The notes: a model not told the origin generated them from the sequence alone. A DNA stretch of 35,670 bases from Bacillota bacterium (GCA_021806205.1 JAJZXX010000245.1:1-35670); one strand, 5' to 3'; numbered from the stretch's first letter, positions 7,175 to 16,570 are shown. Made by a program: numbers and translations.

Positions 7175-7266
7175 TTCGCCTCCAAGGTTCAAAGGGGTAG
7201 AGCCGCCAATCGGCGCCTGATTCACCCACAAGACAATCCCCCCGGTTCCACACGGAATTCGGCAAA
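7175..7266 (-). ncRNA. Candidate compact ydaO-type (c-di-AMP) riboswitch
   Basis: On the minus strand the leader runs TTTGCCGAATTCC, GGAACCGGGGGGA, GTGGGTGAATC, a GGCGCC/GGCGGC arm, CTACCCCTTTGAACC and GGAGGCGAA. TTTGCC and GGCGAA can pair as a closing P1 helix. The order resembles the ydaO/yuaA class (GCCGAAT, GGGGGA, GGGGTGAATC, GAACC), whose ligand is c-di-AMP and which commonly precedes cell-wall hydrolase genes. The conserved CGACAGCTAACC block expected before the 3' P1 strand is not visible, so it may be a shortened or divergent form, or another structured leader. Confidence 0.5.
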
Positions 7267-7729
7267 GTGGTGTGCCCGGATAGTATAAAAACAGATCGCC
7301 CGGATGTCAGGCACCGTAGTCGCCCATTGAGAGGGGAGGCAGGCGTAACCAGAAGTCTTGCAATAGCACGCTTAATGTCCCGCTACTTTCCGTGGCCGTG
7401 CCGAAATGTTCTACCCGAGGGAGCCTTTGCCAGCCAATATAAAAATCGGCATAACACCAATACAAGCCCTGGTTCGGGCTCAACCGGATGCAGGCCCGTG
7501 ATCATTTGGCCACTCCTAGCAGCCTTTGGTTCCTAAACATTGGATTTCGGGATCGTCTTAGAATTGTGGATGGTGACGGCAAGGCCCGCGCTTTGTCTCT
7601 TGATGAAACGCCTTTCGCCCCATAATCTGCTATGATATTGGTGAATGGAGTTCGGTCGCTGCCGAGTTCGCCAGCGGCGCGAAGCGCGTTTAGAGTGTCA
7701 GAACAAGTAATAGGCAGGAGGGGTTTTCA
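7267..7729. other. Intergenic region between divergent 3D-domain and odhA/sucA genes
   Basis: No supported gene. An 89-codon open frame at 7267-7536 shows no domain and no ribosome site. A TATGAT (7631-7636) could be a -10 box for the downstream dehydrogenase operon, but I see no good -35 at the right distance. AGGAGGGG at about 7716-7723 is the ribosome site for the TTG start at 7730. Confidence 0.4.
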
Positions 7730-10579
7730 TTGCCACGTGATGATGACCTGGAACAGCTCCAAAATCTTTTTATGGGCCCAAACATAGGATACCTGATAGA
7801 GGTCTACGAAGCGTACCGCCACGATCCCGCCAGTGTTGATGCCGATACCCGGCGTCTCATTGAATCGCTCCATGGGGCGACTCTCGAAGCATTAATGAAG
7901 GGGAATCAATCAGCCGGTCAGCCGCGCCAAGCAATCCCTGGTCCTGGGGTGGCTGTGGAAAAAATGGTGAAAGCGGTCCAATTGGCCCGAAACATTCGGG
8001 AATTTGGCCACCTGCAAGCTAGTTTTGATCCACTGGGGGTATCACCTAGACAAGTGGTTGACGATCCGGAAATCATGGGCATTACCGACGACGAACTCCG
8101 AGAGATGCCGAGCACCGTGGTATGGCCCAATCGCCTTCGGATCGCTGCCAACGGATTGGAAGCCATTAACCTTTTGCGCCGATACTACTCAGGACCACTC
8201 GGGTACGACTTTAGCCATGTGCACAACGTCGAAGAACGCGATTGGCTCAGGCAGCGTGTCGAGGTGCCGGAGTCGGATCCCCGCCTCGGGTCGGATGAAA
8301 GACGCGCCCTGCTGAAACGGCTGACTCAAGTCGAAGCCTTTGAACGCTTCTTGCATACGAGCTTTCCTGGACAAAAGCGATTCTCCATTGAAGGAACCGA
8401 TGCGCTGGTACCGATGCTGGACGCGTTGATTTCCGCGGAGGTCGAGGAGGGGGCTCAAGAGGTGGTGATTGGGATGGCCCATCGTGGACGTCTCAATGTG
8501 CTAGCTCATGTTCTGGGCAAACCGTACCACCGCATTTTTTCAGAATTTCACACGTCGGTAAACAAAGATTTGGTACCGTCAGAGGGATCCATGGGCATCA
8601 ACGCTGGGTGGACGGGGGATGTGAAGTACCACTTAGGTGGACGAAAGCTGGTTCGCAACGGCGAAATGACGGGTGTGCGCATCACTTTGGCTAATAATCC
8701 GAGCCACTTGGAATTTGTCAATCCGGTCATACAAGGCTTAACGCGGGCGGCTCAAGAGGATGTCGAGCTGCCGGGTCTACCGAGGCAACATGTAAAACGC
8801 GCCTTGGCTATCGCCATTCACGGCGATGCGGCGTTTCCGGGTGAGGGAGTGGTAGCCGAGACTCTTAATTTGTCGCGTCTTAAGGGCTATCAGATCGGAG
8901 GCACCGTGCACATCATCGTGAATAATGGCCTCGGGTTTACGACCCAGGCGGAGGATGGGCGATCGACGCTGTATGCTAGCGACTTAGCCAAAGGATTTGA
9001 GATCCCTATAGTGCACGTCAACGCGGACAATCCCGAAGCCTGTCTTTTAGCCACACGGTTGGCATTTTTATATCGCCAAGCCTTCCATAAAGACTTTCTT
9101 ATTGATTTGGTCGGATATCGGCGATGGGGCCACAACGAAGGCGACGAACCCCTATACACCCAGCCTAGGCTTTACCAAAAGATTGCCAGCCATCCCAGCG
9201 TACGCAGCCTCTACGCGAATCAGCTCATGGAAGAAGGGCTAGTGTCTAAGGATCAGGTTGCGCGAATGATGAAGGAAGTGCAATCTGGACTCATTCAGGC
9301 CAAAGACGATACGGGTCCTAATGCACCGATTCAAGAGGCAGAGTCAAGCACCTGGAGTGATGCTTTGGTTGGGCTCGCGGAGCCGACTCAGGTGGCTCTT
9401 TCCGAACTGATTAATCTGGCTAAAGCTCTGCATCGCCTTCCCGATGGGTTTCACCCCAATTCGAAATTGGAGCGTCAATTAAAACGCCGTCTTGATAATT
9501 TTCAAAAACCCGGAGGAATCGATTGGGGATTGGCAGAAAGCCTGGCTTTTGCCAGCATCCTAAGCGAAGGCACTTCCATCCGGCTGACGGGACAGGATAG
9601 CGAACGGGGTACATTTAGTCACCGTCATGCGGTCTTGCACGACGGCGAGACCGGTGCCACCTATACACCCTTACAACACCTTCCCTCGGCGACGGCATCC
9701 TTTGCCATATACAATAGTCCCTTGTCCGAGTCCTCGGTTTTGGGGTTTGAATATGGCTACAGTGTCGAGGCGCCTCAGGTGTTGGCACTGTGGGAAGCCC
9801 AATTCGGGGACTTTGCCAATGCCGGCCAAGTGATTATTGATCAATTTCTGGCTGCAGGCCGATCCAAATGGAAGGAACAGTCCGGGTTGGTCATGCTTTT
9901 GCCGCACGGGTATGAAGGTCAAGGCCCGGAACATTCCAGCGCACGTCTGGAACGCTACTTGCAGTTGGCCGGCGAAAACAACTGGCGTGTCGTCAATTGT
10001 ACGACGGCAGCGCAATATTTCCATGTGTTAAGACAGCAAGCGAACCTAATTCATCGCGACCCAAGACCCTTGGTGGTGCTGACGCCGAAAAGTCTATTGC
10101 GTCATCCCTTGGCGTCGAGCACGCTGAAAGACCTAGCCGACGGACAATTTCAAACGGTGATTGATGACCACACAGCGTCGTTAGACGACGCCAAACGGAT
10201 GGTTTTAGCGAGCGGCAAGATCATTACGGACCTCTTGCCGGCTTTGCAGGGTGCTGATACGAAGTCCGTCGCAGTGGTGCGGGTTGAGCAGTTGTACCCC
10301 TTTCCGGTTGCGGAGTTAGTGAACGCCATAGCGCGATACCCGCAATTGGAGGAAATCGTTTGGCTCCAGGAGGAGCCGCAGAACATGGGTGCCTGGCGTT
10401 ACGTCCACTCACGTTTAACGGGTGAACTGCCAGGGGGACTGAAACTTACGTACGCTGGCCGACCGGAGCGATCGGCCACGGCTGAAGGCTTTCCCGAAAT
10501 GCACGCTGAAGAACAAGCACGCATCGTAGCAGACGCATTACAGCAAAATGCCGTATCGACTAGGGGAGGGCAACGGTAG
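7730..10579 (+). CDS. sucA: 2-oxoglutarate dehydrogenase E1 component
   Basis: A 949-residue thiamine-diphosphate enzyme, normal length for E1 of the 2-oxoglutarate dehydrogenase complex (odhA in Bacillus). It decarboxylates 2-oxoglutarate and transfers the succinyl group to lipoyl-E2 in the TCA cycle. Seen motifs are the N-terminal Y-x-A-Y-R-H-D-P segment, [11 protein letters not shown] (about 247), the ThDP-binding G-D-A-A-F-P-G-E-G followed by N-N-G-L-G-F-T-T (about 364-405), [11 protein letters not shown] (about 463), and the transketolase-like C-terminal half ending with E-E-P-x-N-M-G-A-W. TTG is the start, 6 nt behind GGAGGGG. Its stop codon overlaps the E2 start by one base. No E3 (lipoamide dehydrogenase) gene follows, so E3 must be supplied from elsewhere. 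Confidence 0.96.
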   Translation: MPRDDDLEQLQNLFMGPNIGYLIEVYEAYRHDPASVDADTRRLIESLHGATLEALMKGNQSAGQPRQAIPGPGVAVEKMVKAVQLARNIREFGHLQASFDPLGVSPRQVVDDPEIMGITDDELREMPSTVVWPNRLRIAANGLEAINLLRRYYSGPLGYDFSHVHNVEERDWLRQRVEVPESDPRLGSDERRALLKRLTQVEAFERFLHTSFPGQKRFSIEGTDALVPMLDALISAEVEEGAQEVVIGMAHRGRLNVLAHVLGKPYHRIFSEFHTSVNKDLVPSEGSMGINAGWTGDVKYHLGGRKLVRNGEMTGVRITLANNPSHLEFVNPVIQGLTRAAQEDVELPGLPRQHVKRALAIAIHGDAAFPGEGVVAETLNLSRLKGYQIGGTVHIIVNNGLGFTTQAEDGRSTLYASDLAKGFEIPIVHVNADNPEACLLATRLAFLYRQAFHKDFLIDLVGYRRWGHNEGDEPLYTQPRLYQKIASHPSVRSLYANQLMEEGLVSKDQVARMMKEVQSGLIQAKDDTGPNAPIQEAESSTWSDALVGLAEPTQVALSELINLAKALHRLPDGFHPNSKLERQLKRRLDNFQKPGGIDWGLAESLAFASILSEGTSIRLTGQDSERGTFSHRHAVLHDGETGATYTPLQHLPSATASFAIYNSPLSESSVLGFEYGYSVEAPQVLALWEAQFGDFANAGQVIIDQFLAAGRSKWKEQSGLVMLLPHGYEGQGPEHSSARLERYLQLAGENNWRVVNCTTAAQYFHVLRQQANLIHRDPRPLVVLTPKSLLRHPLASSTLKDLADGQFQTVIDDHTASLDDAKRMVLASGKIITDLLPALQGADTKSVAVVRVEQLYPFPVAELVNAIARYPQLEEIVWLQEEPQNMGAWRYVHSRLTGELPGGLKLTYAGRPERSATAEGFPEMHAEEQARIVADALQQNAVSTRGGQR

Positions 10580-11760
10580 TGTCAGAGTTGAAGGTACCGG
10601 AATTAGGTGAATCCGTGATGGAAGCCACGGTGGGACGTTGGCTCAAACAAGCGGGCGAGGCAGTAAAGCTGGGCGAGGCTATTGTCGAACTAGAGACGGA
10701 CAAGGTGAACCTAGAGGTGGCAGCAGAAGAGGACGGAGTCCTGAGCAACATCGTCGCCAACGAAGGAGCCACCGTATCGGTCGGCTCCACCTTAGCGGTG
10801 GTTCAGGCTGGTGGACCGCCTTTGGTTGCAGAACCGGGCGATAATGCGCCGCCTTCTGGAGAAACCGACAACGGTCCGCGGGCCACGCCTGACGTCCGGC
10901 GCCTGGCGCGGGAAAAGGGGATCGATCTTCATCACGTCTCGGGATCAGGCCCCCGAGGGCGCGTCGTTCGGGAAGACCTAAACGCGTCCTCATCACCAGT
11001 GGGACTGCCTTCCACATCGGGTCCCTCGATCACCGTGTCGAGTCAGACTTCTCCGGCGACCCGCCCTCAAGAGCGGGTGGCTATGAGCTCTCGTCGACAA
11101 ACCATTGCTCGTCGATTGGTTGATGCGCAGCACCAAGCTGCCATGCTAACCACTTTCAATGAGGTGGACATGACCCAGGTCCTTCAGGTGCGGGCACGCC
11201 GACGCGACGCCTTCAAGGACCGCTATGGCATTGGACTGGGCTTTATGTCCTTTTTCACAAGAGCGGCCGTAGGTGCGCTCAAACAGTTCCCGCGGCTTAA
11301 TGCCGAAATTCAGGGCACCGATATGATTCTAAAACACTACTACGATATCGGGGTGGCGGTATCCACGGAAGGCGGCCTGGTGGTCCCGGTGATTCGTGAT
11401 GCGGATCGGTTGTCGTTTGCAGAGATTGAGCAACAGGTAGCCGACTTGGCCACTCGGGCGCGTCAGAACAAGCTCACCTTGCCCGAGCTCCAAGGCGGTA
11501 GCTTTACCATTACCAACGGCGGAGTATTTGGATCGCTGTTGTCGACGCCTATTCTCAATGCGCCCCAAGTGGCCATTTTGGGGATGCACAAAATTGAAGA
11601 GCGGCCGATCGCTGTAAACGGTCAGGTGGCCATACGTCCCATGATGTATTTGGCAGTCTCGTATGACCACCGCATCGTCGATGGCAGCGAGGCCGTAAGA
11701 TTCCTGGTGACCATCAAAGAGTTTTTGGAGGACCCTGAAAAATTGCTCCTAGAAGGCTAA
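10579..11760 (+). CDS. sucB: 2-oxoglutarate dehydrogenase E2, dihydrolipoyllysine succinyltransferase
   Basis: A 393-residue E2 subunit (odhB in Bacillus) that accepts the succinyl group on its lipoyl arm and passes it to CoA. The N-terminal lipoyl domain (about 1-76) has the lipoylated Lys42 in E-T-D-K-V. A linker leads to the peripheral subunit-binding domain (about 105-137, with [10 protein letters not shown]), then the acyltransferase core. The catalytic motif is S-Y-D-H-R-I-V-D-G, with His364 and Asp368. The GTG start overlaps the E1 stop by one base, which indicates translational coupling. A linker rich in Ser, Thr and Pro surrounds residues 137-165. Confidence 0.95.
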   Translation: MSELKVPELGESVMEATVGRWLKQAGEAVKLGEAIVELETDKVNLEVAAEEDGVLSNIVANEGATVSVGSTLAVVQAGGPPLVAEPGDNAPPSGETDNGPRATPDVRRLAREKGIDLHHVSGSGPRGRVVREDLNASSSPVGLPSTSGPSITVSSQTSPATRPQERVAMSSRRQTIARRLVDAQHQAAMLTTFNEVDMTQVLQVRARRRDAFKDRYGIGLGFMSFFTRAAVGALKQFPRLNAEIQGTDMILKHYYDIGVAVSTEGGLVVPVIRDADRLSFAEIEQQVADLATRARQNKLTLPELQGGSFTITNGGVFGSLLSTPILNAPQVAILGMHKIEERPIAVNGQVAIRPMMYLAVSYDHRIVDGSEAVRFLVTIKEFLEDPEKLLLEG

Positions 11761-11763
11761 CCG

Positions 11764-12204
11764 ATGACCCTGAAATCTAGTCTTTTTCCGGGCATCGTGT
11801 CAGTGGTGTCGATGTCGGCATCCATCGCGACACTGGCGTTAAGGGCGCATCCCGGTGTAGTGGGGTGCCCGGGCTCTTCCGCGACTGGGGTTATTGACTG
11901 CCAGGCCGTCGTCGGAAGTGCAGGCGGACATCTTTTAGGTTTGCCGCTGGGTTTTTGGGGGCTGGTCTGGTTAGCCGGATGGTGGGTTTCGCGATCCGTC
12001 TTTCGGAGCAGATGGACTCGGACGGTTTCCGTCCTAGGATTTTTTGGTGTGGCCTATGCTATCGGTACGGAAGTTCGCGTCGGACACCTATGTGTATGGT
12101 GCAGCCTTGATCAGGTGTCTATCATAACATTAAGCATATGGGGTCTCACGCATCCTTACGCGAATCGAGGTTTTGGTCGTGAACAGGGAAACCCTTCTAG
12201 CTAA
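11764..12204 (+). CDS. VKOR-family membrane thiol oxidoreductase
   Basis: A 146-residue membrane protein with about four predicted helices and the pattern of vitamin K epoxide reductase homologues. In bacteria these oxidise DsbA-like proteins using quinone, replacing DsbB. The quinone-side active site is Cys110-Val-Trp-Cys113. The loop cysteines are probably Cys35 and Cys46, and S-A-G-G-x-L-L-G-L-P-L-G-F-W-G matches the conserved family stretch. It starts 3 nt after the E2 stop and overlaps the following UDG gene, so it sits inside the dehydrogenase transcript. No partner DsbA/thioredoxin fold is fused or adjacent. A link to the dehydrogenase is not established. Confidence 0.82.
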   Translation: MTLKSSLFPGIVSVVSMSASIATLALRAHPGVVGCPGSSATGVIDCQAVVGSAGGHLLGLPLGFWGLVWLAGWWVSRSVFRSRWTRTVSVLGFFGVAYAIGTEVRVGHLCVWCSLDQVSIITLSIWGLTHPYANRGFGREQGNPSS

Positions 12205-12781
12205 ACTCAGGGCCGAAGTGACCGGGTGCCAGGCCTGCAATCTCCGTAAGTCCGCCACACAGGTAGTGTTTGGCGAAGGTAGCCCCGAGGCCCGTCTTGT
12301 GTTCGTGGGGGAAGGTCCCGGTGCCGAAGAGGACCGCACGGGCCGACCCTTTGTCGGGGCGGCCGGTCAATTGCTCGACAAGATGATCGGCGCCATGGGC
12401 ATGACACGATTCGCGGATACCTATATTCTTAACGTCGTCAAGTGCCGGCCTCCCGGCAACCGAGCGCCCGTGCCTGAGGAGGCTCAGATCTGCCAACAGC
12501 ATCTAGAACGCCAATTCGCCATTCTCGATCCGGTAATCGTGGTGCTGCTGGGGGCCACCGCCTTACGAACACTCATCGATCCTACCGGGCGAATCACCCA
12601 GGCGCGCGGGCACTGGGTGCATCGAGACGATCGGTGGTTTATGCCCACGTTTCACCCAGCCGCTCTATTGCGCAATCCGCAATATAAGATAAAGGCCTGG
12701 GGCGACTTGAAATTAGTGATTGATAAGTACCGGGAATTAGTGGAGCCTGACCATGACAGTCTATATTATCCGCGATTATGA
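12179..12781 (+). CDS. Family 4 uracil-DNA glycosylase (Fe-S type)
   Basis: A 200-residue DNA repair enzyme that removes uracil from DNA, important in warm, acidic habitats where cytosine deaminates. Four cysteines for a [4Fe-4S] cluster are in place (Cys17, Cys20, Cys89, Cys105; C-x2-C and C-x15-C). Motif 1 is G-E-G-P-G-A-E-E-D-x-x-G-R-P-F-V-G, and motif 2 is H-P-A-A-L-L-R, both typical of family 4. I prefer GTG 12179 because GAGG lies 8 nt upstream; a TTG two codons earlier is also in frame. The gene overlaps the end of the VKOR-like gene by 26 bp. Confidence 0.93.
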   Translation: MNRETLLAKLRAEVTGCQACNLRKSATQVVFGEGSPEARLVFVGEGPGAEEDRTGRPFVGAAGQLLDKMIGAMGMTRFADTYILNVVKCRPPGNRAPVPEEAQICQQHLERQFAILDPVIVVLLGATALRTLIDPTGRITQARGHWVHRDDRWFMPTFHPAALLRNPQYKIKAWGDLKLVIDKYRELVEPDHDSLYYPRL

Positions 12782-12805
12782 TAGGTTTTTCTAACCAGGA
12801 ACCAT

Positions 12806-13334
12806 ATGGCCATCCAACGGCCTCAAGAAAACAAGGAACTCCGCGCCATTCTCGGAAGGTTCGGGATGTTGCTCATGTCCGAAAGTATGGAGTTTGTGAC
12901 CCTTATTGCAGCGCGCTATACCTCACTCCGGGCAACAACATAGGTCCCTGGATCGAGTGGCTGGACGCGCTCTTAATTCTGATTAGCGGATTTTTTGCCC
13001 CACCCGGGACGACAAGCCGTCACGTGAGGCTATGCAAGGCCGCCTCAGAACCGGCTTTTGGATTGGTGTGACCGCGCTAACCGGTGTCTTTTTACGGTGG
13101 ATCCTCTTCGGTCTGGCGGATGTTCTCGTGACATTACCGACAGCGGAGGTGTATTATGTCCTCACAGGGATTTGGATGCTGTTCACCATTCTGTCCGGAT
13201 TTGCCATGTGGACTGGTACCGTGCGGGGACGCCGAATTGGTAGCTATGCCAGAGATAACCACTGGGACACTGATGCAGCCAACCACTTCTGGGAATTGAC
13301 CTACTTCGCGTGGATCGGGATGTATGTCATCTAG
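12806..13334 (+). pseudogene. Cytochrome c oxidase subunit III-like gene with two frameshifts
   Basis: Three frames in sequence give a plausible subunit III of a heme-copper oxidase. From ATG 12806 (AGGA ribosome site) a first part reads G-M-L-L-M-S-E-S-M-E-F and stops at 12943. A second frame, about 12930-12995, reads W-I-E-W-L-D-A-L-L-I-L-I-S-G-F-F-A. A third, from about 13005, reads D-D-K-P-S-R-E-A-M-Q-G-R-L and continues to the stop at 13334, with V-Y-Y-V-L-T-G-I-W-M-L and N-H-W-D-T-D-A-A. Each switch equals loss of one base, the second next to a run of six T. Either the gene is dead or the assembly has two indels. Subunit III is non-catalytic and helps proton entry and stability. Confidence 0.65.
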
Positions 13335-13357
13335 GTCGAGTGAGAGGAGGGTTTCAT

Positions 13358-13582
13358 ATGGGGGGATTCTGGCCCAGTTTGCCTTATTTCATTCCTAGTA
13401 GCCCGGGCATGCGCTACAGGTGGGACATCTTCTGGTGGTCATGGCAAATCATTATTATGGGGGCGGCATTGCTTGGCGTTCGTGCCGTGGTCTTACGGTG
13501 GGATCGTGGTCGCGACGCCGAGCAATTCGGTAATCACGAGCCAGCGCCAGTACCTCCGAATGGCCCCGGAGTCCCAGGGTAG
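13358..13582 (+). CDS. Small membrane protein in the oxidase region, unknown function
   Basis: A 74-residue protein with one hydrophobic segment (about 25-42: I-F-W-W-S-W-Q-I-I-I-M-G-A-A-L-L-G-V), followed by a charged stretch and a Pro-rich tail. A GAGAGGAGGG ribosome site precedes ATG 13358. I do not recognise a family. Its place between a subunit III-like gene and the heme O synthase gene suggests an accessory or small subunit of a terminal oxidase, by position only. Longer frames starting at 13310 lack a ribosome site. Confidence 0.55.
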   Translation: MGGFWPSLPYFIPSSPGMRYRWDIFWWSWQIIIMGAALLGVRAVVLRWDRGRDAEQFGNHEPAPVPPNGPGVPG

Positions 13583-13604
13583 TATGGATAGGGAGAACTT
13601 AATG

Positions 13605-13634
13605 CCAACGGTGGGGTTGCGGCCTCACCGTTGG
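13605..13634 (+). terminator. Strong hairpin ahead of ctaB
   Basis: CCAACGGTGGGG and CCTCACCGTTGG form a 12-bp stem with one G-T pair and a 6-nt loop. It sits 22 nt after the small membrane protein gene and about 38 nt before the ctaB start. The bases after it (GCTTGTGATG) are not a clean T-run, so it may be an attenuator or mRNA-processing element instead of a full terminator. Confidence 0.4.
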
Positions 13635-13672
13635 GCTTGTGATGTAGGCAAGAGGTTCAAATTTGGACAAGG

Positions 13673-14551
13673 GTGTGTCAGCCCATGAGGGATAGGATAC
13701 AAAACACAATTCGCGCATATGTGGAACTGACCAAGCCCGGAATCGTCTTGTGGCTATTAATTACTGCGTATTGCGCTATGGTAGTTGCCCGTCGTGGAGT
13801 GCCGGACCTAGGAGTGACAATCTTTACTTTAATAGGGTTAGGTCTGTCTGCGGGCGGTGCCCATGCCGTAAACATGTGGTATGACCGGGACATTGATCAA
13901 ATCATGCGCAGAACCCAAAATCGCCCGGTCGTCACTGGCCGGGTATCACCGCATTCGGCGCTAATTTTTGGCATCGCGTGCGGGACGGTTTCATTTGTGG
14001 GCATGGGCATTTTGGTCAATTGGCTCGCTTCTGCCGCTTCTCTGGGGGGATACCTGTTTTATGTCTTTGTGTATACCATTTGGTTGAAGCGCCGCTCGGC
14101 TCAAAATATTGTAATTGGTGGCGCGGCCGGGGCATTCCCACCGATTGTGGGATGGGCCGGTGCGACCGGTCACTTAGGCATCGCACCAGGGCTCATGTTT
14201 TTACTTATCTTTATGTGGACCCCGCCGCATTTTTGGGCGTTAGCGTTGTATAAGCAGGATGACTATCGCAATGCCAACATCCCCATGATGCCCGTCGTGC
14301 GAGGGGCACAAGCGACTAAAGTGCAAAGTCTAATCTATGCGATTTTGTCTTTAGCTGTATCGATCAGTTTATACCTTACCCACACCGTGGGACCGATTTA
14401 TCTCATCGCCGCGGTGGTTTTAGGGCTGATATTTGTCGGCTGTAACATTCGCCTATTACGGGAGCCGGCCACCGAACTGGTGTGGGCCAAAAAAACCTTT
14501 CGGTTCTCGCTGATTTACATTGCCGCATTGTTTGTAGCTATGGTGGTTTAA
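13673..14551 (+). CDS. ctaB: Protoheme IX farnesyltransferase (heme O synthase)
   Basis: A 292-residue polytopic UbiA-family prenyltransferase that attaches a farnesyl chain to protoheme, making heme O for terminal oxidases. It has about nine predicted helices. The first allylic diphosphate-binding motif is N67-x3-D71-x3-D75 within N-M-W-Y-D-R-D-I-D, followed by R-T-x-N-R-P-V. The second motif region is Y-K-x-D-D-Y-R-N-A-N-I-P-M-M-P. Length is normal for CtaB/CyoE. GTG 13673 is the outer start; ATG 13685 is an alternative, and neither has a strong ribosome site. It lies next to the damaged subunit III gene and ends in a clear terminator. Confidence 0.93.
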   Translation: MCQPMRDRIQNTIRAYVELTKPGIVLWLLITAYCAMVVARRGVPDLGVTIFTLIGLGLSAGGAHAVNMWYDRDIDQIMRRTQNRPVVTGRVSPHSALIFGIACGTVSFVGMGILVNWLASAASLGGYLFYVFVYTIWLKRRSAQNIVIGGAAGAFPPIVGWAGATGHLGIAPGLMFLLIFMWTPPHFWALALYKQDDYRNANIPMMPVVRGAQATKVQSLIYAILSLAVSISLYLTHTVGPIYLIAAVVLGLIFVGCNIRLLREPATELVWAKKTFRFSLIYIAALFVAMVV

Positions 14552-14566
14552 CTGCCATTGACCTCT

Positions 14567-14605
14567 TTAACGGCTCTATGCATCCGATAGAGCCGTTAAC
14601 TTTTT
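14567..14605 (+). terminator. Rho-independent terminator after ctaB
   Basis: A perfect 12-bp inverted repeat (TTAACGGCTCTA/TAGAGCCGTTAA, 9-nt loop) followed by C and TTTTT. It lies 16 nt after the ctaB stop. Confidence 0.9.
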
Positions 14606-14648
14606 GGGTGACCCCCACCCGTGGGTTTTATCTAATACGACGTAATAG

Positions 14649-14680
14649 AAAAGCCGCGCCCCGATAAATGGCAGCGCGGC
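14649..14680 (-). terminator. Rho-independent terminator of the S53 protease gene
   Basis: On the minus strand GCCGCGC and GCGCGGC form a 7-bp stem (14-nt loop) followed by TTTTC. It begins 16 nt after the protease stop codon and faces the ctaB terminator. Confidence 0.8.
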
Positions 14681-14695
14681 ATCAGAAAAATCGTC

Positions 14696-16570
14696 TTAAT
14701 GCGTTTCCCAGTGGGCAATATCCTGGGCTAAAGCCTGAACGTTGGGAGTCCCCAAGCCGGTGACGGGGTTCCATCCCGGTGCCGCCGAGTAGTACCAGTT
14801 ATTCCCTTGGGTAATCTGGTTGAAGCCAGTCCCGCCTTCATTCGCGTATAGTGCTGCATTAATCAGACCCTGCGGCCCACCTAAATATTGATCCATTAGC
14901 GCCGTAATGCCGGCCCATTGGGGGGCGGCAAACGATGTACCGCCCCAGCCGTTGGTCCACCCAGCCGTTGGTGACGTGTACACCGAATTGGTGTCATAAA
15001 TCGCGTAACCGGTAAATGGGTCCGCATTCAAGGCAACATCGGGAACGCCCCGGGCACCCGAGTTCTGAGCGCTTTGTTGCCACCAGCCGTAGAGATTATT
15101 ACCGGTCGTGCTTGTCCAGGTATTGCTGTATCCACCTGTGGACCCCACTGGATAAATGAGCCGCTTCCACTTGGCTTCGTTCTGCATGCCGAAGTTCTGG
15201 TAATACGGCAAAAGATATTGCCAACCCCAGGCCTGTTCTCCGGTCATGGATATGGTCCCGTTGGGGATGGGGATATAACCAGTCTGGGAGCTGCCTGGTG
15301 CAATCGGATTAGCGTTCGGCGTGGTCGAAACCATGGGCAATGTGGTTCCACCCACGGCTAAAATATCCGGACTCGAAGCGGGGGAATCGACCGCCAAACT
15401 TCGCACCGCGGGCCAGCCATCATAGGCACCGGAGTCGCCCGAGGCGGCCATCATGCTCATCCCCTCGGCAGCGCCCTGCATATAGGCCTGATTCATCATG
15501 TAGGAGTAGGAAAACGGCTGATAAAACTCGGCTTCTCCCCAACTGGTCGACATCACTTGTACCTTATCCGCCGTGGCCGCCGCTTGAAACAGATCAATGA
15601 ATCCGGGGTTGGTGTTGGGTGCTTCGTACACGACGATGTTGCTGGAAGGAGCCATGGCGCCCGAACGCTCGACATCCAAGCTGGTCTCCGATCCCCCGAC
15701 CCCGTATCCGGATGCCGACGTGCTTTGGCCATCCACACCGACTTCGGAGAGCGTAGCCTGGCCACGATTAATGTGGTAGTAGTTCCAAAAGAACTGCGCA
15801 TCACTGGGAACAAACGGAGCCAAAGTGGCAATCCCAATGGTGACCCCCTTTCCAGTAATACCCGATGAGGTGGGGAATGCATTGTAAGCTTTCGCCATTT
15901 GCTGTGGAGAGTAGCCGACGGGGCCGTTTTGGGTGTTAAGATTTGACACGTTTTGTTGCTGCTGAGTATGGGTGGTGAAGTGACTATAGGTGGTCATGCC
16001 CGCTACCCCGGAAACCAAACTGGCCAAATTGTAGGACTGACCGTGATAGGTATAGTCCGTGGGCAATGACGGATTTTCGTCGTTGGCAATAAACGACCGC
16101 CCGTTGGATAAGTAGTTGTTGATAGACACGCCAAACGCTTTCTCGATGTTACTTACCGCCCCGGTCACATTAAGTCCCATCGTATAGGCGTTGCCAGGCT
16201 GGGGCTGAATTTGGTATTGGGCGAGATAGTTTAATAGGGCATTCACCTGAGTGGACGATGGAGCATAGGCCTGGGCAAATTGGTTTTCAGAAAGAAACTG
16301 ATGAAAATAGGGGTTGCCCGGCGTGACACTGTCTTGAATAAAGGTGGGCAAAGCCGGCAAATTGCTCGGCGTCTGAAAGTTGAAGCCGAGAAATAACGTC
16401 ACTTGAGCTGAGGGACTGGCCGGTCCATTAGATTTGGACCCACGCAAAAGCGCTTTCGCAACGTTGCCGTGAAGTTGGCCGTACTGACTGGCCAATGCCT
16501 GGGGCGCGCTCATCACCAGTGGGACGGCGGCAAAAGCGGCTGCTCCGGCCCATAAAAATGCTCGCTTCAT
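14696..16570 (-). CDS. Secreted S53 family (sedolisin/kumamolisin-type) serine-carboxyl peptidase
   Basis: A 624-residue preproprotein. The signal peptide (about 1-27) ends in A-L-A. An activation prodomain (about 50-195) has the family G-x-S-I-x-x-Y strand. The catalytic domain (about 215-620) follows. Catalytic residues are Glu295 and Asp299 (S-E-T-S-L-D-V), Asp379 (S-G-D-S-G) as oxyanion Asp, and Ser546 (G-G-T-S-F-A-A-P). These peptidases work at low pH and mature by self-cleavage, which suits an acidophile scavenging protein outside the cell. The C-terminal calcium site is unusual: the two Asp ligands expected in F-x-D-I-T and G-x-G-x-D appear as Gln585 and Asn601. ATG 16570 was chosen for the signal peptide and AAAGGA upstream; an in-frame extension to 16702 is unlikely. 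Confidence 0.93.
   Translation of the reverse strand: MKRAFLWAGAAAFAAVPLVMSAPQALASQYGQLHGNVAKALLRGSKSNGPASPSAQVTLFLGFNFQTPSNLPALPTFIQDSVTPGNPYFHQFLSENQFAQAYAPSSTQVNALLNYLAQYQIQPQPGNAYTMGLNVTGAVSNIEKAFGVSINNYLSNGRSFIANDENPSLPTDYTYHGQSYNLASLVSGVAGMTTYSHFTTHTQQQQNVSNLNTQNGPVGYSPQQMAKAYNAFPTSSGITGKGVTIGIATLAPFVPSDAQFFWNYYHINRGQATLSEVGVDGQSTSASGYGVGGSETSLDVERSGAMAPSSNIVVYEAPNTNPGFIDLFQAAATADKVQVMSTSWGEAEFYQPFSYSYMMNQAYMQGAAEGMSMMAASGDSGAYDGWPAVRSLAVDSPASSPDILAVGGTTLPMVSTTPNANPIAPGSSQTGYIPIPNGTISMTGEQAWGWQYLLPYYQNFGMQNEAKWKRLIYPVGSTGGYSNTWTSTTGNNLYGWWQQSAQNSGARGVPDVALNADPFTGYAIYDTNSVYTSPTAGWTNGWGGTSFAAPQWAGITALMDQYLGGPQGLINAALYANEGGTGFNQITQGNNWYYSAAPGWNPVTGLGTPNVQALAQDIAHWETH

Noticed and set aside
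7267-7536. 89-codon frame between divergent genes
   Set aside because: No motif or ribosome site; lies in the promoter region.
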